Made by a program: the position numbers and the translations under genes. The notes beneath the pieces were generated by a model, which searched no databases, was not told where the DNA came from, and saw only the letters and a program-made list of their open reading frames with translations. A stretch of 64,000 bases of DNA from contig NZ_LT837803.1 in NCBI RefSeq assembly GCF_900174485.1, positions 2,433,305 to 2,497,304 on the forward strand, read 5' to 3'. Numbering within the stretch: position 1 is the first letter of the stretch; each line of letters begins with the position of its first letter. Positions 45,169-56,512 of the stretch are shown in pieces. The DNA comes from Sterolibacterium denitrificans (GTDB lineage: Bacteria; Pseudomonadota; Gammaproteobacteria; Burkholderiales; Rhodocyclaceae).

Positions 45169-47216
45169 TATTCGCCCCCGCCCTGCGCCGCCGCCTGACT
45201 TGCGGCTTCGCCGTCGCGCTGCTGTGCGTCCTGCCGTCCCTGTCCGCGCAAGCCGACACCATCGCACGACCAACCCTGCCACTATGGAACGCCGCCACGC
45301 TGACCCAGGTCTGCAACGACGGTCTGGTCGAGTTGCAGCGCCAGGTCGACGCGCTGGCAAACCTGCCGCTGGACGCCGTGGCGATCCATGCGGATACGGA
45401 TACGAAAACCTTCTTCCCTGCCTGGAACGCGCTGCAGATACGGTTGGAGGACATCGAAAACCCGGTCTACCTGCTCAACAACGTCTCGCCCGATCCGGCA
45501 GTGCGCGCGGCGGCGGAAAGCTGTCTGCTGGAGTACAACAGGTTCGGCAGCGCGCTGTACCAGAATGCCGCGATCTACCAGCGCGTACGCGCCGTGGTTC
45601 CACGGGATGCCGTCGATGCCAAACTGAAGAAGGATCTGCTCGAAGCCTTCGAGGACACCGGCGTCGCGTTGCCGGTGGACAAACAGGCACGCATGAAGCA
45701 GATCCTCGAACGCCTGGAGCTGATCCGCCAGGAATTCGATCGCAACATCCGCGACAACGACACCCGCCTGAGCTTCACGCCGACCGAAGTTGTCGGCCTG
45801 CCGCCGGCTTACCTGGAACGCGCGGCGCGCGATGCGCAGGGCAACTATCTGCTCGGCTTTGGCTATCCGGAATACGTGCCCTTCATGGAAAACGCCGAGG
45901 ACGAGGCCGCGCGCCGGCGCTACCAGTTCGCCTTCGTCAATCGCGGCGGGCCGCGCAATCTCGAACTGCTCGACGAAGTGGTCGCCCTGCGCCATAAAAT
46001 GGCTGGCCTGTACGGCCTGCCAAGCTATGCCGACTTCGTCATCCGTCGGCGCATGGCCGGCACGCCGGCCGCAGTGCGCGACTTTCTCGCCGAGGTGCAG
46101 ACGCAGGTGCGGCAGGTCGAACTGGACGATCTTGCCGAACTGCGTCAGGCCAAGGTCGAACACACGGGCAAACCGCTGGCGCAAGTGCAGCTGCAGCGCT
46201 GGGATGTGTCGTATTACCAGGAACGCCTCAAGCGCGAACGCTACAGCGTCGATCAGGAAGCCCTGCGCCGCTACTTTCCCAGCGAGGCGGCCTTTGCCTG
46301 GGCAATGGACATTTCCGCCCAGCTCTACGGCATCGAATTCCGCGCAGCCGGCAAGGCGGTTGCCGTCTGGCATCCCGAAGTGCGTTACTACGACGTGATC
46401 GACGGCAAGACCGGCGAGCTCCTCGGCGGCATCTATCTCGATCCGTATCCGCGCGAGGGCAAGTACAGCCATGCCGCGGCCTTTGGCGTGCGCGGCGCCA
46501 GCCGTCTGGCCGGCCGCACGCCGATCTCGGTGCTGGTCACCAACTTCGACCGCCAGGGACTGAATTTCAACGAACTGGAAACCCTGGTGCATGAATTCGG
46601 CCACGTCATGCACGGCGTGCTGTCGCGGACGCGCTACGTCGACCATGCCGGCACCCGCGTCGAAACCGACTTCGTCGAAGCGCCTTCGCAGATGTACGAG
46701 GAATGGGCGCACCGGCTGGAGTCGGTCGGCCGCATCGCCGGTTTCTGCGCGGATCGCGGCTGCAAGCCGGTCGATGCGGAGATGATGCAGCGCCTCAACG
46801 CGGCGCGCAATTTCGGCCGTGGCATCCACTACGCGCGCCAGCATCTGTATGCCAGCTACGACATGGCGCTGTACGGCCCGCAACCCGGCGCGGCACTCGC
46901 CGTCTGGCAGCGGATGGAAGCGGCGACGCCGCTCGGCCATACGCCGGATACGGCCTTCCCCGGCCAGTTCAGCCACATCATTCGCGGCTATGGCGCGGGG
47001 TATTATGGCTACATGTGGTCCGAAGTACTCGCCCTCGACATGCTTTCGCAATATGGCGACAACCTGATGAATCCGGCGGTTGGCCAGCGCTTCCGCCGCG
47101 AAATCCTCGAACGCGGCGGCGAGCGCAGCGGCGCCGAAATGGCGCGCAACTTCCTCGGCCGGGCGCCATCGCCACAAGCCTTCTTCGCCGAGATCGCGGG
47201 ACGGCGGCAGCAATAA
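45165..47216 (+). CDS. Exported M3-family oligopeptidase
   Basis: This 683-residue zinc metallopeptidase of the thimet oligopeptidase/Dcp family has zinc ligands His476 and His480 (LVHEFGHVMHG, catalytic Glu477) and third ligand Glu505 (DFVEAPSQMYEEW). A clear signal peptide (about 1-31, ending LSAQA) places it in the periplasm; many M3 enzymes, such as PrlC/OpdA, are cytosolic. It overlaps the binding-protein gene by four bases and is followed one base later by a permease gene. It therefore probably trims oligopeptides to a size the transporter accepts. Confidence 0.93.
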   Translation: MIFAPALRRRLTCGFAVALLCVLPSLSAQADTIARPTLPLWNAATLTQVCNDGLVELQRQVDALANLPLDAVAIHADTDTKTFFPAWNALQIRLEDIENPVYLLNNVSPDPAVRAAAESCLLEYNRFGSALYQNAAIYQRVRAVVPRDAVDAKLKKDLLEAFEDTGVALPVDKQARMKQILERLELIRQEFDRNIRDNDTRLSFTPTEVVGLPPAYLERAARDAQGNYLLGFGYPEYVPFMENAEDEAARRRYQFAFVNRGGPRNLELLDEVVALRHKMAGLYGLPSYADFVIRRRMAGTPAAVRDFLAEVQTQVRQVELDDLAELRQAKVEHTGKPLAQVQLQRWDVSYYQERLKRERYSVDQEALRRYFPSEAAFAWAMDISAQLYGIEFRAAGKAVAVWHPEVRYYDVIDGKTGELLGGIYLDPYPREGKYSHAAAFGVRGASRLAGRTPISVLVTNFDRQGLNFNELETLVHEFGHVMHGVLSRTRYVDHAGTRVETDFVEAPSQMYEEWAHRLESVGRIAGFCADRGCKPVDAEMMQRLNAARNFGRGIHYARQHLYASYDMALYGPQPGAALAVWQRMEAATPLGHTPDTAFPGQFSHIIRGYGAGYYGYMWSEVLALDMLSQYGDNLMNPAVGQRFRREILERGGERSGAEMARNFLGRAPSPQAFFAEIAGRRQQ

Positions 47217-47217
47217 C

Positions 47218-48156
47218 ATGGCCGCCTTCATCATTCGCCGCCTGTGGCAGATGCTGCCCACCATGCTGGGCGTGGTGCTGCTGGTGTTCTTCCTCTTCAA
47301 CTGGGTGGGCGGCGATCCGGCCTATGTGCTGGCCGGCAAGATTTCCAATCCCGAGCAGATCGCCAACATCCGCAAGCAGCTCGGCATCGACGAGCCGCTC
47401 TGGGTGCAGTTGTGGATCTTCATCCAGCAGATCGCCACGGCCGATTTCGGCGCAAGCTGGAGCACCGGCGAGTCCATCGGCGACATCCTCGGCAGCCGCA
47501 TGGGGCCATCGCTGACGGTGCTGATTCCCCTGCAGATCCTCGAAGTCCTCATCTCCGTCGCGCTCGCCCTGGCGGTGGCCTATGTGCGCGGCTCGCTCAC
47601 CGACCGCATGGTGATGATCAGTTGCACCGTCGGCATGTCGATCAGCATCCTCGTCTACATCATCGTCTTCCAGTATTTCTTCGCCTACCAGCTCGGCTGG
47701 TTTCCGGTGCAGGGCTGGGGCGAAGGCGTTTTCCAGAATCTCGTCACCTATGCGGCACTGCCGATTCTGATCGCCCTGGCGGTCAGCATCGCGCCGAACC
47801 TGCGTCTCTACCGCACCTTCATGCTCGATGAAATCGGCCAGGACTACGTGCGCACGGCGCGCGCCAAGGGGCTGTCCGAGAATCGCATCCTGTGGGTGCA
47901 TGTGCTGCGCAACGCGGCGATTCCCATCATCACCCACGTCATGGCCAATCTGCCGGGCCTGCTGATCGGCGCCTTCCTGATCGAGCGCTTCTTCTCGATT
48001 CCCGGCATCGGCCGCGAAATCATCATGGCGGTGGATCGCTCCGACTTCCCGGTGATCAAGGCCATCACGGTGTATGTCGCCTTCGCCACCATGGCCTTCA
48101 ATCTGCTGGCCGACATCATGTATCGGCTGGTCGATCCGCGGGTGCAACTGGAATGA
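47218..48156 (+). CDS. Peptide ABC transporter permease, OppB/DppB type
   Basis: A 312-residue inner-membrane permease: first helix about 9-30, about six helices in all. The EAA-type motif is DYVRTARAKGLSENRILWVHVLRNA (about 205-229), which contacts the ATPase. It starts 1 nt after the peptidase stop and overlaps the next permease start by four bases. It pairs with the OppC-type subunit. Confidence 0.94.
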   Translation: MAAFIIRRLWQMLPTMLGVVLLVFFLFNWVGGDPAYVLAGKISNPEQIANIRKQLGIDEPLWVQLWIFIQQIATADFGASWSTGESIGDILGSRMGPSLTVLIPLQILEVLISVALALAVAYVRGSLTDRMVMISCTVGMSISILVYIIVFQYFFAYQLGWFPVQGWGEGVFQNLVTYAALPILIALAVSIAPNLRLYRTFMLDEIGQDYVRTARAKGLSENRILWVHVLRNAAIPIITHVMANLPGLLIGAFLIERFFSIPGIGREIIMAVDRSDFPVIKAITVYVAFATMAFNLLADIMYRLVDPRVQLE

Positions 48157-49298
48157 GCCCCCACGCCGTTTCTCCGGGACTCTGGGCGCTGGCCTGGCGC
48201 CGCCTGCGCGCCGATCGCCTGGCCATGCTGTCGCTGGCGATCGTCACGGCCTTTCTGCTGTTGATGATCGCATCCACCAGCGGCCTGGTCGCCGCCGACT
48301 GGTCGCGCGAAGTCGGCGTGAATTACGCGCCGCCGGGTTTTCTCGGCATCCCGGCCGACGCACTCGACACGGCCATCGCCGGCGCCGAAACCATCGACAT
48401 CGAAAACCCGCTCGACCCGCTGGCCGCCGACATCGCCGAGCTGCGCCGGGAACTGCGCGCCACCGCCATTCCGGCAGCATCCTCCGCGCCCATGGAGGAT
48501 TACGGCATCATCGATCCGCTGGCCGAGGATCTGCAGGCCATCCGCGCGGCGCTGTCTGCCGAGGCGGGCGGAGCTGGAGGAGCGAACGGGACCGGCGCAG
48601 CCGTGACGGAACGCCGCCCAACCCTGCCCTTCGGCGCCGATAAATGGGGGCGCGACGTCGTCCAGAAAACCATCAAGGGTTCGGGCACTTCGATCTTCGT
48701 CGGCCTGATCGCCGCCCTGGTCGCCACCCTGCTGGGCACGCTGCTCGGCGCGCTGGCCGGCTATTTCGGCCGCTGGGTGGATGATGTGCTGAACTGGTTC
48801 TACAACATCTTCACCTCCATTCCCTATCTGCTGCTGATCCTCGCCATCGCCGCCGTCGTCCCCAAGGGCAAGGGGCTGCTGAGCATCGTGCTGATCCTCG
48901 GCCTGACCGGCTGGACCGGCGTATTCCGCCTGGTGCGCGCCGAATACATGAAGCACAAGTCGCGCGAATACGTGCAGGCGGCGAGTGCCATCGGCGCTTC
49001 CGATCTGCGCCGGATGTTCGTGCATATCTTTCCCAACATCAGCCATGTCGCGCTGGTGCAGTTGTCCATCCTGGTCGTCGGTTTCATCAAGTCGGAAGTA
49101 ATACTTTCCTTCCTCGGCTTCGGCGTGCCGGTCGATGCCGTCTCCTGGGGCAGCATGCTCAACGAAGCGCAGAACGAACTGATCCTCGGCAAGTGGTGGC
49201 AGCTCGTCGCCGCCACCTCGGCAATGGCGCTGCTGGTCACGGCCTTTTCACTGTTCACCGATGCGCTGCGCGATGCGCTCGATCCGAAGCTCAAATGA
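48153..49298 (+). CDS. Peptide ABC transporter permease, OppC/DppC type, with long periplasmic insert
   Basis: This 381-residue permease has first helix about 26-48, then about 130 mostly hydrophilic residues rich in Ala/Glu/Asp before the core. It then has FGADKWGRDV and the transport core with EAA motif EYVQAASAIGASDLRRMFVHIFPN. The family is usually about 300 residues, so the segment at about 60-145 is an insertion facing the periplasm. Part of it (GGAGGANGTGAA, near 137-150) is low complexity. Confidence 0.93.
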   Translation: MSPHAVSPGLWALAWRRLRADRLAMLSLAIVTAFLLLMIASTSGLVAADWSREVGVNYAPPGFLGIPADALDTAIAGAETIDIENPLDPLAADIAELRRELRATAIPAASSAPMEDYGIIDPLAEDLQAIRAALSAEAGGAGGANGTGAAVTERRPTLPFGADKWGRDVVQKTIKGSGTSIFVGLIAALVATLLGTLLGALAGYFGRWVDDVLNWFYNIFTSIPYLLLILAIAAVVPKGKGLLSIVLILGLTGWTGVFRLVRAEYMKHKSREYVQAASAIGASDLRRMFVHIFPNISHVALVQLSILVVGFIKSEVILSFLGFGVPVDAVSWGSMLNEAQNELILGKWWQLVAATSAMALLVTAFSLFTDALRDALDPKLK

Positions 49299-49299
49299 C

Positions 49300-51042
<1,743 letters not shown>

Positions 51043-51129
51043 AGCCCGCCGCGCGCAGCCGGAAAAATATGTCTTTCGGGTTCCCTTCCTGATACCATGC
51101 CGCCCTTTCCCTCAGAAAGCGCACACGTC

Positions 51130-51945
51130 ATGGCAACCCTGATCAACTCTTCCGGCAACCGTCTGTTCGGACGCATCATCAGCGGCATCCTCGTTCTTCT
51201 CGTGCTTTACTGGCTGGCCCCCTTCGCCATCGTCGGGCCGGGCACGCGGGGCGTGCTGACGACCTTCGGCAAGGTTTCGGACGAGGTCTATGGCGAAGGC
51301 ATACATTTCATCATCCCCTTCGTCCAGCACATGCATCTGATGGATGTGCGCACCCAGAAGGGCGAAGGCCAGGGCGATGCGGCCTCGAAAGACCTGCAAT
51401 CCGTGCACACTGCGGTAGCCCTGAACTACCACATCCAGCCCAGTCGGGCGGCCGTGGTGTTCCGCGATCTCGGCCAGTCGGTGGGGGAGCGCATCATCGT
51501 CCCGGCCGTGCAGGAGGCGGTGAAGGCCGCGACCGCGCAATACACGGCCGAGGAGCTGATCTCCAAGCGCCCGGAAGTCAGGGAACGCATCAAGTCGCTG
51601 CTGTCCGAACGCCTGGACAAGTACGGCGTCACCGTCGATGAGTTCTCCATCGTCAATTTCTCCTTCTCGAAAAGCTTCAACGACGCCATCGAAGCCAAGA
51701 CCACGGCGGAACAATTGAAACTGAAGGCGGAACGCGATCTGGCGCGCATCAAGGTCGAGGCCGAACAAAAGGTGGCTTCGGCCAAGGCCGAGGCCGATGC
51801 GCTGGCGCTGCAAAAACAGCAGGTGACTGCCGAGCTGATCCGCCTGCGCGAAATCGAGAATCAGCGCAAGGCGATCGAGAAGTGGAACGGTATCCTGCCC
51901 AACGTGACGAGCGGCGCGATCCCCTTCATCAACGTCGGGAAATAA
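51130..51945 (+). CDS. SPFH/prohibitin-family membrane protein
   Basis: This 271-residue protein has one N-terminal membrane helix (about 15-37) and an SPFH domain (GPGTRGVLTTFGKVSDEVYGEGIHFIIPFVQ, through about 190). A helical stretch rich in Ala/Glu/Lys follows (EQLKLKAERDLARIKVEAEQKV). Such proteins form large ring-shaped membrane scaffolds, often with proteases like FtsH; HflC and prohibitin are relatives. No HflK partner is adjacent. An upstream ATG at 51097 is possible but adds unconserved residues. Confidence 0.88.
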   Translation: MATLINSSGNRLFGRIISGILVLLVLYWLAPFAIVGPGTRGVLTTFGKVSDEVYGEGIHFIIPFVQHMHLMDVRTQKGEGQGDAASKDLQSVHTAVALNYHIQPSRAAVVFRDLGQSVGERIIVPAVQEAVKAATAQYTAEELISKRPEVRERIKSLLSERLDKYGVTVDEFSIVNFSFSKSFNDAIEAKTTAEQLKLKAERDLARIKVEAEQKVASAKAEADALALQKQQVTAELIRLREIENQRKAIEKWNGILPNVTSGAIPFINVGK

Positions 51946-51976
51946 GGCAGAACCGGAAAGCGCCGCAGGGCACGGC

Positions 51977-52759
51977 TCAGGCCGCGTCCAGCAGCGCGCC
52001 TGCCAGGCAGTCGAGCACTTGCCGCCGCGACTCGTTGATGAAGAAATGGCCGCCCTCGAACCACTGCTCACGATAGGCCGCGGACGTCTGCCTCCGCCAA
52101 CCGCATAGTCCGCTCTCACCGCCCTCATCATCGTGCACGTGCCTGTCCTGACGCCCTGACAATGCGGTCAGCGGGATGGGCAGGGGCGACTCGTCCTCGT
52201 AGCGATAATCGGCGCCCAGCGCGAAATCGGCGCGCACGGTGGGCAGCAGCAACTGCATGAGTTCGCGGTTGTCGAGAATTTCACGCGGCGTACCGTTGTA
52301 ATCGCGCAGCTTCTCGATCAACTGGTCGTCGGGCAACTCATGCAGGCGCTTCGATTTTTCCTTCAGCGGCGGCGCATTGCAGCCGGAGACGATCAGATGA
52401 GCGGGCATGGGCAGGCCATGACGCCGGCAATGACGTGCCAGTTCAAAGGCAATCAGCGCGCCGAGACTGTGGCCGTAGAAGGCGAAGGGCAGCGGCGCCC
52501 GCGACTGCTGCGCCTGGAGCACGTCGCCGAGCGTCCGGATCAGCGCCTTGAAGGAAGTGCATGGCGGCTCGCGAAAACGCGCGCCGCGCCCCGGCAATTG
52601 CACGGCGCACAACTCGATCGCCGGATCGATCTCGCGCTGCCATGGAACGAAAGCCGCCGCATTGCCGCCGGAATAGGGAAAGCAATACAGCCGCAAACGC
52701 GGCGCCGAACGCGATGGCGATGCCCTCGCCGCCGGGCAGATCAGCCACTTCTCGCTCAT
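51977..52759 (-). CDS. Type II thioesterase (GrsT/RifR-like alpha/beta hydrolase)
   Basis: This 260-residue protein contains FPYSGGNAAAFVPW, VQLPGRGARFREPP and the nucleophile motif FYGHSLGAL (Ser98), with a late GGHFFI supplying the His. These are hallmarks of external thioesterases that unload wrongly primed carrier proteins on NRPS/PKS lines. No NRPS, PKS or carrier protein gene lies in the window, so its partner is elsewhere or it hydrolyses other acyl thioesters. It is 28 bp downstream of the SRPBCC gene on the same strand. Confidence 0.88.
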   Translation of the reverse strand: MSEKWLICPAARASPSRSAPRLRLYCFPYSGGNAAAFVPWQREIDPAIELCAVQLPGRGARFREPPCTSFKALIRTLGDVLQAQQSRAPLPFAFYGHSLGALIAFELARHCRRHGLPMPAHLIVSGCNAPPLKEKSKRLHELPDDQLIEKLRDYNGTPREILDNRELMQLLLPTVRADFALGADYRYEDESPLPIPLTALSGRQDRHVHDDEGGESGLCGWRRQTSAAYREQWFEGGHFFINESRRQVLDCLAGALLDAA

Positions 52760-52787
52760 TACCCCTGGCTTCTCAACCCCTCGCGCC

Positions 52788-53279
52788 TCATCCCTTGTAC
52801 GCCGGATTCGACGGCTTGCCCGTTTCGTAATACTGCTTGAGGCCCAGCCCGACCTTCTTCATGTTGCCGCGAATGATCACATTGAGCAGCAGCTTGTCGA
52901 GCAACGCGCCGAGCGCGCCCCATTTGATGGTGTAGGTCATGGTTGGCCGAAACAGCGTCCTGCCCTCACCGGCATCTTCCAGGATGTAATGAAAACGCGC
53001 GGCGACGAAGATCGGTGGCGGCGGCTTGTCGCCGTCATGCAGTTTGATGACGAAGCCCTTGCCCTCGTTCCATTCGACGACGGTCTCGTCCATCTCCATG
53101 CCCGAAGTGGTGTACACGCGGCGGCTGGTGCCCACGCCTTCACGTTGATCCGTCGCCATGCGGCAGTCGCGCAGGCCAGGCACGTATTTGTGCGGCACCG
53201 TCAGATCGCGCAGACGCTGCCAGACTTCGGCGCGCGGCAGATTCACGATGACTTCGGCGACAGCAGTACTTTTTTCCAT
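52788..53279 (-). CDS. SRPBCC (START-like) family protein
   Basis: A 163-residue lipid- or polyketide-binding-fold protein: AEVIVNLPRAEVWQRLRDLTVPHKYVPGLRDCRM at the start and a long C-terminal helix (ALLDKLLLNVIIRGNMKKVGLGLKQYYETGK). The family includes cyclases and ligand-binding proteins without a shared catalytic motif, so no reaction is assigned. It lies between relA and the thioesterase, all on the minus strand; the gap to relA is 20 bp. Confidence 0.85.
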   Translation of the reverse strand: MEKSTAVAEVIVNLPRAEVWQRLRDLTVPHKYVPGLRDCRMATDQREGVGTSRRVYTTSGMEMDETVVEWNEGKGFVIKLHDGDKPPPPIFVAARFHYILEDAGEGRTLFRPTMTYTIKWGALGALLDKLLLNVIIRGNMKKVGLGLKQYYETGKPSNPAYKG

Positions 53280-53299
53280 GATTTCACTCCAGACAAGAA

Positions 53300-55588
53300 T
53301 CAGCCACGCCGCACGTCATTGACGTCCGGCACTTCACGTACCAGATTCAGCAGGCGCTGCAGCTCCGCCGTGCCATGCAATTCAAGGGTGAACGCCATGC
53401 GCGCCATGCCATTGCGCGACAGCGTCTTGACGGCGGTCACATTGACGCGCTCACGCGAAAAGACTTCCGAAATATCACGCAGCAATCCCTGGCGGTCCAG
53501 CGCGTCGACGACGATGTCCACGCCGTAGAGCCCCTGGCCGTCGATGCTGCCCTGGCCCCAGGCGGTTTCGATGACGCGTTCGGGATTGCGCGCAGCCAGA
53601 TGCTCGAAGGTGCGGCAGCCCTTGCGGTGGATGGAAACGCCCTTGCCGCGCGTGACGAAACCGGCTATCGAATCCGGCGGCACCGGCCGGCAGCAGCGCG
53701 CAAGCTGCGTCAGCAGATTGTCCACGCCCACGACCAGCACGCCGCTTGACTGCTCGCGGCGGCTGCGGCGCACCTGGATTGCCGGCTCATCGGGAACGCC
53801 CTCCGTATCGCCGCGCAAGGCCTGCTGCAGCATGCGCTGGCCGACTTCGCCACGCCCGGCGGCACGGTAGAGATCGGCGGCCGACTTGCAACCCAGCTTG
53901 GCAGCGAGCGCATCGATATTCGCCTGGTTCTGCCCTTCGCGCTGCAGCTCGCGCGCGATCACGGCGCGGCCCTGGCTCAGCAGCGCCTCGTCCTCCTGCG
54001 CGGCAAACCACTGCCGCACCTTCTGCCGGGCGCGATGCGTGACGAGATAGCCCTGCGCCGGATTCAGCCAGTCGCGCGAGGGCGCACCCTGTTTGGCGGC
54101 GATGATCTCGACCCGCTGGCCATTGTCGAGCGGCGTATTCAGCGCCACCAACTGGCCATCGACCCGCGCACCGCGGCAGCGGTGGCCCAGATCGGTATGC
54201 AAACGATAGGCAAAATCCAGCGGCGTGGCGCCGCGCGCCAGGTCGAAGACGCGGCCCTGCGGCGTCATCACATAGATGGTGTCGTCGAACTCGGCCTGCT
54301 TGAAATGCTCGATCCATTCGCTACTGTCGGCAATTTCGTCACGCCAGGAAAGCAACTGGCGCAACCAGGAAATCTTGTCGTTGTAGGTGTTATCCGCCGG
54401 CGTCGACTCTTCCGAGTGACCGCTTTCCTTGTAGCGCCAATGCGCGGCCACGCCCAGCTCGGAGTGATAGTGCATTTCGTAGGTGCGAATCTGCACTTCG
54501 AACGGCCGACCATCCTCGGCAATCACCGCCGTATGCAGCGAGCGGTAATCATTGCCCTTGGGCTGGGCGATGTAATCGTCGAACTCGCCGGGCACGGGCT
54601 GCCAGCGCTGATGCACGACGCTCAGCGCGGCATAGCAATCCTTGACCTCGGGGACGAGGATGCGCAGGGCGCGCACGTCATAGACCTCGTCGAACTCGAG
54701 ACGCTTGCTGCGCATCTTGTTCCAGATGCTGTAGATGTGCTTGGGGCGCCCCTGTATCTCGGCCTGGATGCCGGCCGCCGTCATTTCAGCCTTGAGGCGA
54801 GCCATGGTCGTCTCGATGAACAGCTCGCGCTCCGCGCGGCGTTCGTCGAGCATCCTGGCGATGCGCTTGTAGATTTCCGGCTCGAGAAAGCGAAAGGACA
54901 GATCCTCGATTTCCCATTTCAACTGCCAGACGCCCAGCCGGTTGGCCAGCGGGGAATAGATTTCCAGGCTTTCGTGCGCCAGTTGCTCGCGTATCGGGCC
55001 GGGATGACCCGTCATGAAGCGCAGCGTCTGGTTACGGCTGGCCAGGCGCAGCAACACCACCCGAATGTCCTCGACCATCGCCAGCAGCATCTTGCGCAGC
55101 GTCTCGGCCTGGGCTCTGGCTTCAGGAGAGGTGCCGCGCTGGGTACGGGTCAGCAGGCGCAGGGTGTTCAGGCGTTTCAGTCCCTCGATCAAATGCGCCA
55201 CCGGCGCGCCAAAGCCGGCGATGATGCTTTCCTGCCAATCCCTGACCGGCTGAAGCTCCGCCTCTGCCAGGCCGGCCACGCCAAACAGCAACGCGGCAAG
55301 ACGCACGTCGCGATCGAGATTCAACAAGGCGCAGGCGCGCGCCATGCCCACGGCGTGATCCAGATACAATTCGCCGGTACCCAGCGTCGCACCGGCATAG
55401 CACTCGCTGGCGGCATGCAAGGCGCGCTCGATCTCGGCACGGCTGGCAGCCGGCAGCCCGGCGCTCAGGGTGTCGATCAATTCAAGATCCAGCGTCCCCG
55501 TCGCAGGCGCCGGCACAGGAGCAGAGCCGGCTGCCGGCACGGCAGCGGATGCTGCCATCGGTAGGGACGTAGTGCTCGAAGCATTCAT
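53300..55588 (-). CDS. relA: (p)ppGpp synthetase RelA
   Basis: This 762-residue stringent-response enzyme makes (p)ppGpp on stalled ribosomes. It has an N-terminal HD domain (about 50-200) that lacks the HDxxED hydrolase motif (LFGVAGL is found there), so it cannot degrade ppGpp. The synthetase domain (about 240-410; GRPKHIYSIWNKM, FDEVYDVRALRI, YRSLHTAV, EVQIRTYEMH) is intact. TGS (VMTPQGRVFDLARGATPLDFAYRLHTDLG), zinc-finger region and ACT (about 680-760) domains follow. The acidic EFDE agrees with monofunctional RelA rather than SpoT. The ATG at 55588 is chosen; the frame stays open to 56173 over the mtfA gene, which is a shadow. The first 30 residues are Ala/Pro-rich. Confidence 0.94.
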   Translation of the reverse strand: MNASSTTSLPMAASAAVPAAGSAPVPAPATGTLDLELIDTLSAGLPAASRAEIERALHAASECYAGATLGTGELYLDHAVGMARACALLNLDRDVRLAALLFGVAGLAEAELQPVRDWQESIIAGFGAPVAHLIEGLKRLNTLRLLTRTQRGTSPEARAQAETLRKMLLAMVEDIRVVLLRLASRNQTLRFMTGHPGPIREQLAHESLEIYSPLANRLGVWQLKWEIEDLSFRFLEPEIYKRIARMLDERRAERELFIETTMARLKAEMTAAGIQAEIQGRPKHIYSIWNKMRSKRLEFDEVYDVRALRILVPEVKDCYAALSVVHQRWQPVPGEFDDYIAQPKGNDYRSLHTAVIAEDGRPFEVQIRTYEMHYHSELGVAAHWRYKESGHSEESTPADNTYNDKISWLRQLLSWRDEIADSSEWIEHFKQAEFDDTIYVMTPQGRVFDLARGATPLDFAYRLHTDLGHRCRGARVDGQLVALNTPLDNGQRVEIIAAKQGAPSRDWLNPAQGYLVTHRARQKVRQWFAAQEDEALLSQGRAVIARELQREGQNQANIDALAAKLGCKSAADLYRAAGRGEVGQRMLQQALRGDTEGVPDEPAIQVRRSRREQSSGVLVVGVDNLLTQLARCCRPVPPDSIAGFVTRGKGVSIHRKGCRTFEHLAARNPERVIETAWGQGSIDGQGLYGVDIVVDALDRQGLLRDISEVFSRERVNVTAVKTLSRNGMARMAFTLELHGTAELQRLLNLVREVPDVNDVRRG

Positions 55589-55648
55589 CACGCAATTATC
55601 CCAGATTGGAGGCCGGCAAGATGCCGCGCTGCAACCAGAAGCTTTCGC

Positions 55649-55684
55649 CCCAGATGCACCCCCCAATGCACCTCCAGACGCACC
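55649..55684. repeat. 11-12-bp repeat upstream of mtfA
   Basis: CCCCAGATGCAC, CCCCAATGCAC and CTCCAGACGCAC follow one another in the relA-mtfA divergent gap. Confidence 0.6.
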
Positions 55685-55693
55685 CTTTGCGCC

Positions 55694-56467
55694 ATGCTTG
55701 CCTGGCGTAAGCTGCGCAACTGGCTGAGACGCCGCAAGGCGGCAGCCATCCGCATCACGCCGGCGCAATGGCAGCGCATCGAAGCACGCTTGCCTTTTCT
55801 CGCCCACCTGCAACCCGCCGAGCGTCTGCGCCTGCGCGGCATGGCGCTCGAACTCCTCGTTGACAAGCAGATGAGCGGCGCCCAGGGACTGCAACTGCAT
55901 ACCGAAATGCAGCTTTCCATCGCCTTGCAGGCCTGCCTGCCGGTGCTGAAACTGGGGCTGGACTGGTATCGCGGCTGGAGCGGGATCATCGTCTATCCGG
56001 GAGATTTCATCGTGCCGCGCCGCGAGGTCGACGAAACCGGCATCGTTCATGAGTTCGACGACACCCTGCTTGGCGAAGCCTGGGAAGGCGGCCCGGTGCT
56101 GCTGGCCTGGTTTGAGTACACCGAGGAAGCGCATGGCGACAGCCACAACGTCGTCATCCATGAATTCGCCCACAAGCTCGACATGAAAAATGGCCTAGCC
56201 GACGGCTTTCCGCCATTGCACGGCAGCATGACCGCCAGCGCCTGGCGCGATGCTTTCGTTCCCGCCTACGAAGATTTCTGCCGGCGCGTCGACCGTGGCG
56301 AGTACACCGCGCTCGATCCCTATGCCGCCAGCGCGCCGGCCGAATTCTTCGCGGTCATGAGCGAAGCGTTTTTCTGTCTGCCGCAGCGCTTACATGAAGA
56401 ATACCCAGCCGTGTATGAGCAGCTTTCGCTGTTCTATCGCCAGCAACCGTTGTCCTCCGCCACCTGA
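55694..56467 (+). CDS. mtfA: Zinc metallopeptidase MtfA
   Basis: This 257-residue M90-family peptidase has HEFAHKLDM with His156, Glu157, His160, and a downstream Glu region EFFAVMSEAFF as third ligand area. In E. coli MtfA binds the Mlc repressor and affects glucose phosphotransferase control; here the role may be more general. It is divergent from relA (105-bp gap) and upstream of fabI. Confidence 0.9.
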   Translation: MLAWRKLRNWLRRRKAAAIRITPAQWQRIEARLPFLAHLQPAERLRLRGMALELLVDKQMSGAQGLQLHTEMQLSIALQACLPVLKLGLDWYRGWSGIIVYPGDFIVPRREVDETGIVHEFDDTLLGEAWEGGPVLLAWFEYTEEAHGDSHNVVIHEFAHKLDMKNGLADGFPPLHGSMTASAWRDAFVPAYEDFCRRVDRGEYTALDPYAASAPAEFFAVMSEAFFCLPQRLHEEYPAVYEQLSLFYRQQPLSSAT

Positions 56468-56512
56468 TTCGGCAGAGGCGCCGGAAGCTCGGCAAGTCCG
56501 CGCAAAGCCTTG

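Noticed and set aside
53300-55588. Bifunctional SpoT
   Set aside because: The HDxxED hydrolase motif is replaced by LFGVAGL, so it reads as monofunctional RelA.
55589-56173. Upstream extension of relA by 195 codons
   Set aside because: The extension runs antisense through mtfA and lacks RelA family sequence; MNASSTTS at 55588 is the sensible start.
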